From NCBI GenBank assembly GCA_035290965.1, contig DATDTD010000067.1, positions 1 through 57,138 on the forward strand: DNA of 57,138 bases, given 5' to 3'. The position numbers were made by a program, and so were the translations under genes. Under the pieces are notes generated by a model. It was not told the DNA's origin, did no database searches, and saw only the letters and a program-made list of their open reading frames with translations. This stretch comes from JAGVNX01 sp035290965 (GTDB lineage: Archaea > Iainarchaeota > Iainarchaeia > Iainarchaeales > GCA-2688035). This document shows, piece by piece, positions 46,801 to 53,842 of the stretch. Position 1 is the first letter of the stretch; each line of letters opens with the position of its first letter.

Positions 46801-48080
46801 GATTCACAGGCATTGAATCCCTGAACATTCCAACACAGGCAGAAATCGGCTCTATTGTTCCTGTTAAAGTGCGAGTAAAAAACAATTCTTCAATGGAAAT
46901 AAGCCCAATGGTTTTTTTGCAGGCATCAGATTCAGGCGAACTGGTTTCTTCAAAAGCAGACTTCAACAAAACAATTCAAGCAGGAGAAACACAGGAATTT
47001 TTGTTTGACTGGAATGCAAGCGCAAAAGCAAGCTTGTATGACCTCAATGCAATTGTAATGCTTGACAATACAACGCAAAGCTCTTCAGGGCAGATTCAAA
47101 TAATTGATTCTACTGCTCCGCAAATCAAGAGCATGGAGTTTTCAAGTTCAGTAAAACAGGACTCTTTCAATCCAATAACTGTTGTTGCAAAAGACTATTC
47201 TGAAATTGCTTCCGCAACTGTTTCCGTTATAGACCCTATTCATGTTTCACAGAAAATCCTGTTGAAAAAACAGGAAAAAGACTCTAACGGACAGTCTTTT
47301 TCAGGTGCAATTGCGCTTGTCCACAGGCCTGGAAAATATTTTTTGAAAGCAACTGTCTGCGACGAATTCAACAATTGTGCGGATTCCCCCCTGAAAAGCT
47401 TTACTGTTTTAAAGCAACCCGATAACTGCTTTGGAAAGACTGTTCTGGTTGTTCTTGACAATGACAATTTTTCTTTGGAAAGTTCAGGGCAGGAATGGAC
47501 AAAAGATTTGAATGTTCCGGGTTATTGTTTTTCCAGATGGGAAACAAAAAAATTCGGTGCGACTTCTTTCTGGTTTTTGCACGGTTTCAGCGCAGTTATC
47601 TGGAGCACTGGAAACAACTTTGGATATGCAATCGATGCAAATGACGCCCAAGCCCTTCAAAGCCTTGCTTCTGCCAGCATTAAACTGCTTGTTGAAGGAA
47701 GCGATATTGCTTCAGAACATGCCTTTGATTCTTTTTCGCAGAATGTTTTGCACGCGGAATTTTTGAAAGAACAGGATTCAAATGTGCCAAACCAATTGGC
47801 TGTTTTCAGAAGAGACATTTTTAAAACCACTCCAAGCGCTCTCGGATTCGATTACAATTCTGCGCCTTATGCTGATTCTGTCAAACCTCTTGGAACTGCT
47901 TTTGCTGTCGCAGGCTGGGATTCGAACAATTCCGCAGTCATTGCCTGGGAGGATTCAAGCAAGCCAGTAAAAACAATTTTTGCCCCCTTCAGCTTCGACG
48001 CGCTTGAAAAAACAGAACAGCAAAAGGTTTTGGCTGACTCTCTTGAATGGCTGTTTGCAAAAACAATTGTTCCGCCATAA
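43809..48080 (+). CDS. Large secreted subtilisin-like (S8) serine protease
   Basis: A 1423-residue secreted protease. Signal peptide (about residues 1-23), an inhibitor-I9-like prodomain (about 55-120), then the S8 catalytic domain with Asp in IAVLDTGID (about 150), His in GHGTHVAG (about 185) and Ser in GTKSGTSMATPFAAG (about 345). Beyond residue 410 come Ig-like modules, a DUF2341-like region (FSYRAQIQICANTDLSAG, about 590-680), a LamG-like sandwich (about 690-915) and further beta modules, ending with a domain starting NCFGKTVLVVLDNDN (about 1210). ATGA overlap with the RDD gene makes it the last operon gene. It may process or activate the giant protein. Confidence 0.9.
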   Translation: MNNLSKIALLLLMLFLLFGAASAFSPSNAEQKLKHGLLERALAARSIETSGHTSAVEKVLVQVSSEQKTQEVSDKIQSLGAQNTLKKIGKTIIAEMPLARLLETADMNGVESIWPDLEVSAMDEGALQQINAKQSWDLSYKGDGIKIAVLDTGIDETHPALVEKVVASANFSGSATTSDLQGHGTHVAGIISGYGDTNGVAPNAQLLNAKVLNDSGSGTISSVIEGISWAVEQGANVINLSLGATTHENNTPLNQAVRDAIAQGVIVVIASGNCGECGNCNGFTGVTMPGNTKEALTVGAVDSTNAHACFSSGETLAEEIKPDVVAPGVGIVSSLPNNSLGTKSGTSMATPFAAGTIALFLQKNHGLTPYQAKKWLEINSLDLGATGKDNLFGSGLLDAYKIVSTDFSGVPDENAIIPPDENRVDFNIGNLGFSFTGPSVLNKKQAGTFTVETQTSGNALGVLELQKDTTVEFVVFDEFGNPVDRQAVGPKYLDEFIPGVFNYDWNSERTGNFTVQAIAYVEGQETGVFSNEQNIKTATAEKNVRVTVPNDLVSIQNFSVPETIQKGGTASFSVDLQANNLLQSLSAEDFSYRAQIQICANTDLSAGQLIWLKNINFSQMQVQSDLRDVRVFNAETGTELQRKIEGTGTSTDGNVFFAIDNPIANGNCINTTYYLYYSNASANEPLNSAQNLDDFTNYASGTTTPFGNWFEDSGLTKGTIVDDTMDAQHAHSIHNSMLILGITNIITDYNQNSPTPSFDTNLRGRTWDYNAWIYPGDSTTAQSNQIILVDFNADHSTFAVGVNLEWNGTNFRYYNSVTSWTNLTSSYDKNQWHKIQITYTWLNPNYRVCIYAGTATNLISTTGCTSTINSGDYGRPILPDSWRFSTNGATTPFWVDDIGFFAPYETNISLGAAETLGEPEPQSSDVNAFVSVFLRDETDSIVGFYGSEEKNLLKDANNLFEFDEPINLPAGDYNLEAVVFFEDQNISIKKPLKISAEGFTGIESLNIPTQAEIGSIVPVKVRVKNNSSMEISPMVFLQASDSGELVSSKADFNKTIQAGETQEFLFDWNASAKASLYDLNAIVMLDNTTQSSSGQIQIIDSTAPQIKSMEFSSSVKQDSFNPITVVAKDYSEIASATVSVIDPIHVSQKILLKKQEKDSNGQSFSGAIALVHRPGKYFLKATVCDEFNNCADSPLKSFTVLKQPDNCFGKTVLVVLDNDNFSLESSGQEWTKDLNVPGYCFSRWETKKFGATSFWFLHGFSAVIWSTGNNFGYAIDANDAQALQSLASASIKLLVEGSDIASEHAFDSFSQNVLHAEFLKEQDSNVPNQLAVFRRDIFKTTPSALGFDYNSAPYADSVKPLGTAFAVAGWDSNNSAVIAWEDSSKPVKTIFAPFSFDALEKTEQQKVLADSLEWLFAKTIVPP

Positions 48081-48220
48081 CCCCTGCCTGAGCCATTGCC
48101 ATAAGCCGCACGAGCAGCAATGCGGGTTTACAATATAATGAGCAATATTTTCATAGATTCGGAAGGCTGGTATTTTGCTAGTTTTATGCAATGGTTCGAG
48201 GGAAACATTTAAATTTAGTT

Positions 48221-48259
48221 GCTACATTAAAGTAAGTAAAACACTCACTTTGGTGTAGC
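48221..48259. promoter_or_regulatory. Operator of the AbiE operon
   Basis: Two 17-bp arms, 48221-48237 (beginning GCTACATTAAAG) and 48243-48259 (ending GGTGTAGC), form an inverted repeat with 14 of 17 pairs matching and a 5-nt spacer. It lies just downstream of ATTTAAATTT (48208-48217) and 2 nt before the abiEi ATG, covering the expected transcription start. AbiEi-type antitoxins are known to autorepress at such repeats. Confidence 0.7.
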
Positions 48260-48261
48260 AT

Positions 48262-48762
48262 ATGAAGGGGCTTTCTAATAATGAAATCGAGGTCGTTTCG
48301 TTTTTGGAGCTTAATGAAAAAAGCTTTTTTACACGGAACGATATTAAAAGATTTTTTAAAAACGAAGGCCTTTTGAAGTTTTATATAAGGCAGCTTAAGA
48401 AAAAAAAGCGCATAATTAAAATTAACAAAAACAAGTATTACCTTGTTCCGGTAAAGGCATATCAAAACAAGTGGTCGGAAAACCCGTTTATAGTAATTGA
48501 CGAAATATTTAACGGAAAAAACTATTTTATTAGTGGTTTTGCAGCTGCGCATTACTGGGGGCTCATAGACCAAATTCCAAGAAAAATAGAAGTCTATTGC
48601 ACCAACAAGCAGGGAAAAACAAGGCTCTTTGAAACAGAAATAGTATTCAAAAGAATCAGGCCAAAAAATCTTGTTGGCTTTGTTGAACAAAAAGCAAAAA
48701 ACCACTCTTTCAAAATAGCGTCTAAAGAAAAGGCATTGCAATGGATAAAATCAAACCCGTAA
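48262..48762 (+). CDS. abiEi: AbiEi-like antitoxin (winged-helix)
   Basis: A 166-residue protein. The N-terminal 60 residues form a winged helix (EIEVVSFLELNEKSFFTRNDIKRFFKNEGLLKFYIRQLKKKKRIIKINKNKYYLV). The C-terminal part has SGFAAAHYWGLIDQIPRKIEVYCTNKQG, typical of AbiEi antitoxins. It would bind the inverted repeat directly upstream and also neutralise the toxin. It overlaps the next gene by 22 nt, a type IV toxin-antitoxin arrangement. Confidence 0.82.
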   Translation: MKGLSNNEIEVVSFLELNEKSFFTRNDIKRFFKNEGLLKFYIRQLKKKKRIIKINKNKYYLVPVKAYQNKWSENPFIVIDEIFNGKNYFISGFAAAHYWGLIDQIPRKIEVYCTNKQGKTRLFETEIVFKRIRPKNLVGFVEQKAKNHSFKIASKEKALQWIKSNP

Positions 48763-49508
48763 CAGAGAATCGCTTGCGTTTTTTGGCTGCTGACAAAAAA
48801 TTTGATTTGAACTATTTAGAGAAAGACTATTACCTTACAGTTCTTCTTTATTTTCTCAGAGAAGTTCCGGGCCTTTGCTTTAAGGGAGGAACAGCACTAA
48901 ACAAAATTTTTTTAAACCACAAAAGATTGAGTGAAGACTTGGATTTTACCTGCACTGGCCCGCTTGAAAAAACAAAAAAACTCATTTTGGAAATAGCGGA
49001 AAATCAAAAAGAATTCTTTACCGGAACACAATTTGACAAGCAAACACCAAGCTTTTTCAGGCTAAAAATATCTTACAAAACAATAACTGGTTTGCGGCCG
49101 GAAATTGTTGTTGATGTAAACAAGCACGCCACAGTTTACTTGAAACCCAAAAAATACCAAGTTAACCATTTTTACGAAGAAATTCCAATATTTGCTGTTA
49201 CCACGCTTGACAAAAAAGAGCTGATTGCTGAAAAAGTCAGAACACTTTTTCAAAGAAAAAAAGCCAGAGACTACTTTGACCTGTATACAATAATACAACA
49301 AAAAATTCCCCTTGACTTAAAACTTGTAAGAAAAAAACTCAAAGACGTAAACAAAAAATTTGAAATAAAACAAATCTTCAAAAATGCCAACAAAGTTTAC
49401 CGCGGCTGGGATAAAGAAATAAGCACTTTAACCAACAAACCAATAGAATATAAAAAAGCAATAAGTGCAATAGCAAAAAAATTCAAATACAAGCAATCAA
49501 AAAAATAA
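48741..49508 (+). CDS. abiEii: AbiEii-family nucleotidyltransferase toxin
   Basis: A 255-residue nucleotidyltransferase. CFKGGTALNKIFLNHKRLSEDLDF (about residues 47-70) carries the G-G-T-A-L and D-x-D core, a conserved basic run sits near TTLDKKELIAEKVRTLFQRKKARDYFDLY (about 153-181), which is motif IV of the family, and the C-terminus is helical. Characterised AbiEii toxins transfer nucleotides to tRNA and stall growth, and many protect against viruses. It overlaps the antitoxin gene by 22 nt. Confidence 0.88.
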   Translation: MDKIKPVTENRLRFLAADKKFDLNYLEKDYYLTVLLYFLREVPGLCFKGGTALNKIFLNHKRLSEDLDFTCTGPLEKTKKLILEIAENQKEFFTGTQFDKQTPSFFRLKISYKTITGLRPEIVVDVNKHATVYLKPKKYQVNHFYEEIPIFAVTTLDKKELIAEKVRTLFQRKKARDYFDLYTIIQQKIPLDLKLVRKKLKDVNKKFEIKQIFKNANKVYRGWDKEISTLTNKPIEYKKAISAIAKKFKYKQSKK

Positions 49509-49518
49509 GTGGTTTTTA

Positions 49519-49722
49519 ATGGAAACATTCAAAGGAAAAGTCAGAAGAATCTTCAATAACGGCAAAAGAGTTCACATTGCCAGAAGCCATTCTTTATGCG
49601 AGATTGGCAATGAAATTTTAGATTTGAAAATTGGCGACATTGTTCTCGGCCAATGGAACAAAACAGTAAAAAAAACCGGCAAAAACCAAACAAGCCTGCA
49701 AAAGTATTCACCAACCGAATAA
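49519..49722 (+). CDS. Small basic protein downstream of AbiE
   Basis: A 67-residue Lys/Asn-rich protein with no known motif. Its first 50 residues (KGKVRRIFNNGKRVHIARSHSL, ILDLKIGDIVLGQW) could form a small beta-barrel of OB or SH3 type. It starts 10 nt after abiEii and is probably in the same transcript, either as an accessory of that system or as an independent RNA-binding protein. Confidence 0.5.
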   Translation: METFKGKVRRIFNNGKRVHIARSHSLCEIGNEILDLKIGDIVLGQWNKTVKKTGKNQTSLQKYSPTE

Positions 49723-50020
49723 TTCAGCAAGTGCATATATGTTTAATCTTTGACAGTGCCTTAAAAAACAAGTCATTTTAATTTCCTCTTTGGTGAAAAA
49801 AATGCGCGCCTTTTTTTATTTAATGTTTCCCGCCCAAATGCGCTTTCAACAGGGAAAGAGCTTCTCCCAAAAAAACATCGCCAATAAATCAATTCCTTGA
49901 CTCTTATTCTGAAATGAATATTGAAATCAATGGAAAAAAATTTTCCAATTTTTCCTTCGAAACTGATGCGACACATCTTTCTTTAGAAAGGTTTAAAACA
50001 AAACATTTATAATGGCGTTA
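49723..50020. other. Gene-poor spacer in the toxin-antitoxin island
   Basis: No convincing gene is seen. A 32-codon frame starting at ATG 49914 (NIEINGKKFSNFSFE) and its open upstream extension could be the end of a decayed gene. A TATA-like CATTTATAATGG at about 50004-50014 serves the gene at 50063. Confidence 0.3.
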
Positions 50021-50052
50021 ATACCATAATATTATGGTATTTTTACCATAAT
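50021..50052. promoter_or_regulatory. Perfect 20-bp palindrome plus half-site, operator
   Basis: ATACCATAAT (50021-50030) is followed at once by its reverse complement ATTATGGTAT (50031-50040), a perfect 20-bp palindrome. A further half-site TACCATAAT lies at 50044-50052. They sit between the TATA box and the GTG start at 50063, the usual position of an autoregulatory toxin-antitoxin operator. Confidence 0.7.
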
Positions 50053-50062
50053 TGGTGTTTGT

Positions 50063-51163
50063 GTGGATGAAACAACTTTTCGGATATTGGATCTTTTGGC
50101 AAGCAATTTGGCTAATTTAATGTCAATTCGTGAACTTACCAAACAAATCAAAGCGCGTTATCAAAAAGCCGATTATAAAAATATTTACATGAAAACTCAA
50201 CAGTTATTTCAGCAAGGCTTTATTTTACTTGCCAAGAACGGGCAAGCTAATGCCGCACAGTTGAACTTTGAAAATCCCCTTCTTTTTGACCAATTGTCGG
50301 AAATGGAGAGAAAAAAGAAAATTGATTTTTTTCAAAAAAAACCGTTCTTTCAAGAATTTCTCCGGGAAATAAACCAATTTAGTGCCAACAGGCGCAGGAG
50401 TTTTTTAGAATGGATTTTAATTGCGAAACCAAAAAAAAACGCGGGGCTCAACAAAATATCCCTGTTGTTCTTTTTAAGCACCCCTCAAAGAGAAAATAAC
50501 GATGCTTTGCAGTTTGAAGCAGAAACAAACGCTATTTACGCGCGCATGAAAATATTGGAAAACAGGCTAAACATGAAAATTGATTATCTTATCTTAGACG
50601 AATCTCGATTTGAAGAAATACTGTTTACCGATGAAAAAAATATTCTTGGAGAAATGTTTTATGATAAAATCATTCTTGACAATCCAATCAACTTTTGGAG
50701 GCAAATAGCCAACACGCTTGCAAAAAAACCTGTTAAAATCCAATTAGAAGAATTCGATCCGGGCAAAATAACAGAACAACAACTTGCCTACAATTTGTAC
50801 AGATTTGGATACCAAGAAATAGGCCCAAAAATTGAATCCAAAAATCTTTTATCCATTGAACTGACAATTGCCGTTCTTCTTTTCAAAAAAAACGCAAGAA
50901 GAATAGAAGCAATTCCCATACTATTAGAAAAAGCCTTTCAAAAACCAGCCTCCAGGAAACCGAATTACGATATTTTGTTTTTTTTGGCAAAAAAATACGA
51001 AGAAGCCCCGCAGCTCATGGCGTTACTTGAAGCATATCAAACAATAAAGCCGCGGGCAGAAACACAAAAAATACTTGAAACAATGAAAAAGCTGGGCATA
51101 AAACCAAAAAAAACAAGCATAAAAACCATTAAAGAAAAAATGAGGCAATACCATGCAATTTGA
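50063..51163 (+). CDS. Winged-helix protein, probable antitoxin of a nucleotidyltransferase toxin
   Basis: A 366-residue soluble protein. An N-terminal winged-helix-like part (TFRILDLLASNLANLMSIRELTKQIKARYQ, about residues 4-70) is followed by an alpha/beta region (about 105-215; FLEWILIAKPKKN, KIDYLILDESRFEEILF) and helical repeats to the C-terminus. The start is GTG 50063, just after the operator. It overlaps the nucleotidyltransferase gene by 11 nt. By analogy with AbiE the first gene is the DNA-binding antitoxin, but no named antitoxin family is recognised and its size is unusual. Confidence 0.65.
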   Translation: MDETTFRILDLLASNLANLMSIRELTKQIKARYQKADYKNIYMKTQQLFQQGFILLAKNGQANAAQLNFENPLLFDQLSEMERKKKIDFFQKKPFFQEFLREINQFSANRRRSFLEWILIAKPKKNAGLNKISLLFFLSTPQRENNDALQFEAETNAIYARMKILENRLNMKIDYLILDESRFEEILFTDEKNILGEMFYDKIILDNPINFWRQIANTLAKKPVKIQLEEFDPGKITEQQLAYNLYRFGYQEIGPKIESKNLLSIELTIAVLLFKKNARRIEAIPILLEKAFQKPASRKPNYDILFFLAKKYEEAPQLMALLEAYQTIKPRAETQKILETMKKLGIKPKKTSIKTIKEKMRQYHAI

Positions 51164-51677
51164 AAACAAACAATTATTCGGATTTTTGGAAGAAATCGAC
51201 AAAATATTAACCCAAAAAATTCGGTTAACAGCCGTTGGCGGAACAGCAATGACACTATTAAAACTCAAAAATTCCACTATAGACATTGATTTTGATGTTT
51301 CATCAGAACAAGCACCTGCATTTGAAAAAGCATTAAAAACCCTAAACCATGGTTTTCGAGTCGACATATTCAAAAACGGCCTGATTTTCTCCCAACAATT
51401 GCCAAACGATTACCAGCAAAAAAGCATTCCAATCAAACGCAATTTCAAAAAAATATCTCTTTTTACATTACGCCCAATAGATATTGTTGCAACAAAAATC
51501 GGCCGCTTAAACGAAAGAGACAAAGAAGACATTCGGGACTGCATCAAAAAATTCCATTTAACAAAAAAACAAATAAAAAAAAGAGCAAAACAAATCGGAT
51601 ACATAGGAAGAGAACAAAACTACCAAATCAACCTCGAATACGCCTTAAAAGAATTCTTCAAAAAAGCCAACGATTAA
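51153..51677 (+). CDS. DUF6036-like nucleotidyltransferase, candidate toxin
   Basis: A 174-residue nucleotidyltransferase-fold protein. LTAVGGTAMTLLKLKNSTIDIDFDV (about residues 25-49) has the G-G-T-A and D-x-D core. LFTLRPIDIVATKIGRLNERDKEDIRDCIKKF (about 105-136) is the basic helix seen in DUF6036 and AbiEii relatives. It is translationally coupled to the larger upstream protein. Likely a tRNA- or protein-nucleotidylating toxin; the substrate is unknown. Confidence 0.75.
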   Translation: MQFENKQLFGFLEEIDKILTQKIRLTAVGGTAMTLLKLKNSTIDIDFDVSSEQAPAFEKALKTLNHGFRVDIFKNGLIFSQQLPNDYQQKSIPIKRNFKKISLFTLRPIDIVATKIGRLNERDKEDIRDCIKKFHLTKKQIKKRAKQIGYIGREQNYQINLEYALKEFFKKAND

Positions 51678-51896
51678 CCTAATGAAAAGTTTTTAGGCAC
51701 TGCAAAAAAGACAACTGCCCGAGATTTAAGCGAGTTGATTGAAAAAGGCTTTGTAAAAAGAGAAGGCGAACCAAAAAAAAGCCAGTTAAAAGCTTGCGCA
51801 GTAAATGTCCCGCAAGCACTCAAAATGTCCCGCAACTGTCCCGAAACAAAAAAAACACCATTACTAAATGTAACTAACACGCGGCATTTAGTGTGA
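51678..51896 (+). pseudogene. Remnant of a Fic-protein C-terminal winged helix
   Basis: After the nucleotidyltransferase stop the same frame reads NEKFLGTAKKTTARDLSEL then IEKGFVKREG, the typical C-terminal winged helix of Fic-domain proteins (T-A-x-R-D-L-x-x-L-x-x-K-G). It then degenerates into VPQALKMSRNCPETKK until TGA 51894-51896. There is no start codon or Fic motif. ACTAAATG/CATTTAGT (51863-51892) is an 8-bp inverted repeat at its end. It looks like the leftover of a lost Fic gene. Confidence 0.5.
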
Positions 51897-51963
51897 CTAT
51901 TTGTAAACTTAACTTATTAGAAAATTGTTTCGGAGCCTGCCGCAAAACCCGCAAAAAAACCCT

Positions 51964-52830
51964 TTATTTGAAATGCGCCAGAACTTCTTTGTTTTTTTGC
52001 CATATTTCCATATAATGTTTGCCTAGTGTTGCTGCCAGAGCTGGATCTTCAGTCATTTTGAAGTTTATTTCGACTTTTATTTTTGGAAAGCTTGGCACAA
52101 CATATTCTTTGAAAAGAGCTGTTAAACCGGGAATTTTTGCGTACAAATCGTCAATTGCTTTTTTTGTTGCATTCGAATAATTCACTTGTGCTATTAAAGA
52201 GCCCATAATAACAATGTCATCGTTGTAGTCCTGCAAACCGTCAATGATTTTTGATTTAAAATTAGCCAGTTTATATTGCTTGTCCACCCATCTTGCAAAA
52301 AGAGAATCTTTTCTAATAATTGAATAGGGATATGAAAGCGATTTTGAAATCTTCTTTAACAGGAGAAACTGATCAAAACTGAACTTCAACGGCCACCAGC
52401 CGTGCCTTAGAACGCCGATCCAATAGGGACCGGTTGCTTTTTGGCATCTCTCGCTGAGAAACATTTCCGCCATGCTTAATGCCAAATCGCTTATATCATT
52501 AAAAGTGAAATCAAAAGAGCCCTTAAAGCTCGAAAGATTTGCAAGAAACGCTTCTTTTGCACTGTATTTTCTGTCTATGGAAGCGATGAATTGCTTTGTG
52601 TTAAAAATCCAGGTTTTTGACAGCTTATATTTTCCAGTTTCTTTTTCTATGACGCCCTCGTTGGAAAGGCGAACCAGCAGTTTGTGGACCGCTTGGTAAG
52701 TCAAGTTCTGATCAGACTGCCTTTTCACTCTTTCGTGAATCTGCTTTATTGTCAAAGGCCATTCTTCGCCCAAAATCTGGATTACCAAATCTTTTGTAGA
52801 AACAGCAGGCTTTGTTCTTTCAGGCAGCAT
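51964..52830 (-). CDS. Winged-helix regulator, paralogue of the divergent gene at 52938
   Basis: A 288-residue protein. The N-terminal winged helix (about residues 10-72) reads STKDLVIQILGEEWPLTIKQIHERV, TYQAVHKLLVRLSNEGVIEKETGKYKLS. The C-terminal domain is alpha/beta with GPYWIGVLRHGWWPLKFSF, SYPYSIIRKDSLFARWVDKQYK and a tail EDPALAATLGKHYMEIWQ. ATG 52830 is preferred over TTG 52836. The paired gene at 52938 has the same start-to-wing architecture. Probably a transcription factor with an effector-sensing C-terminal part; target unknown. Confidence 0.7.
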   Translation of the reverse strand: MLPERTKPAVSTKDLVIQILGEEWPLTIKQIHERVKRQSDQNLTYQAVHKLLVRLSNEGVIEKETGKYKLSKTWIFNTKQFIASIDRKYSAKEAFLANLSSFKGSFDFTFNDISDLALSMAEMFLSERCQKATGPYWIGVLRHGWWPLKFSFDQFLLLKKISKSLSYPYSIIRKDSLFARWVDKQYKLANFKSKIIDGLQDYNDDIVIMGSLIAQVNYSNATKKAIDDLYAKIPGLTALFKEYVVPSFPKIKVEINFKMTEDPALAATLGKHYMEIWQKNKEVLAHFK

Positions 52831-52937
52831 AAACAAACCAAAAACTTTCTACATAATAAGGAATAAAAAGGCTTCTTGAACTCCAAAATCCAGCGGCAAT
52901 ACAAGGATATTAAACCATTTTTGTGTACTCTTTTTTT

Positions 52938-53747
52938 ATGGGTTTTTTGATTCCAAGCAAAAAAGGCTCTACCCGCGATTCGATTGTTTCTATTTTGAAG
53001 AGCGAGTGGCCTTTATCCTTGAAAGAAATCCACAATCGCATTGTTAAAGAGGCTGCTGCGCCTGTTTCTTATCAAGCGGTTCACAAAGCGGTTTCTTTGC
53101 TTGAAGCCGATGGAACACTCGAGAAAACCGTTGGCAAATATAGGATTTCTCAGGGTTACGTTGAAGGGCTGGAAAAAACCTGCAGGGAATTGAAAGAAGC
53201 GTATTCTGTAAAACAAAGCAGCGATGCTTTGGAGTTCAAGCAAATGCTCTTTGACAATATGATTGATTTGGGGCGTTTTATTGTTTTTGAGTTTTTAAAT
53301 TACCCCAAGTCAAAGGAGCTTCCGAATGTCTGCCATTGGAGTTTAATGTATTCCTTGATTGGATTGTCCAAGCAGGATATCAAAGAATTGGAAAAAAATG
53401 CAAAAGAAAAGCAAATTTTTGTTTTATGCAGGAGCAACGGCCTTGTAGACAGATTGTTGGCGCACGCTTTTAAAAAACTCGGAGTAAAAGTGAAGCTTGG
53501 AATTCCAGTGGCATTTGCTTGCGATTTGTTCATAGTCGGAGACCATGTACTGGAGATTTATTATAATTCTGAACACAAAAAGATTTGGAAAAAGATTTGG
53601 GCACAGCCTGTAAAAATAAGCGATTTTGACTTGAACAAGACTCTGACCACAATGTTCTCAAAAAACCCGACCCGCGCAATAATATACAAAAACCCAGAAA
53701 TTGCAAAACAAATAAGAGAAAAAACTCTGGCAGAATTCAAAAAATAA
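52938..53747 (+). CDS. Winged-helix regulator, paralogue of the divergent gene at 51964
   Basis: A 269-residue protein. Its N-terminal winged helix STRDSIVSILKSEWPLSLKEIHNRI, SYQAVHKAVSLLEADGTLEKTVGKYRIS aligns almost residue for residue with the neighbour. The C-terminal domain is related but diverged (NVCHWSLMYSLIGLS, QIFVLCRSNGLVDRLLAHAFKK, VGDHVLEIYYNSEHKKIWKK). ATG 52938 fits a TATA-like GATATTAAACC at about 52906-52916. The two genes are divergent over a 107-bp gap and may regulate each other. Confidence 0.7.
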   Translation: MGFLIPSKKGSTRDSIVSILKSEWPLSLKEIHNRIVKEAAAPVSYQAVHKAVSLLEADGTLEKTVGKYRISQGYVEGLEKTCRELKEAYSVKQSSDALEFKQMLFDNMIDLGRFIVFEFLNYPKSKELPNVCHWSLMYSLIGLSKQDIKELEKNAKEKQIFVLCRSNGLVDRLLAHAFKKLGVKVKLGIPVAFACDLFIVGDHVLEIYYNSEHKKIWKKIWAQPVKISDFDLNKTLTTMFSKNPTRAIIYKNPEIAKQIREKTLAEFKK

Positions 53748-53842
53748 ACAAAAAACATTGTTTTTTATATTTGCAAGGAATGGTTTCTCTGTCTTGAGCA
53801 AAAAGGCATCTTATTTTATTTGTTTTAGAAGACAGTATTTTT

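Noticed and set aside
48184..48741. Reverse-strand 185-codon frame covering abiEi
   Set aside because: It is antisense to a recognisable AbiEi gene with its own operator and coupled toxin.
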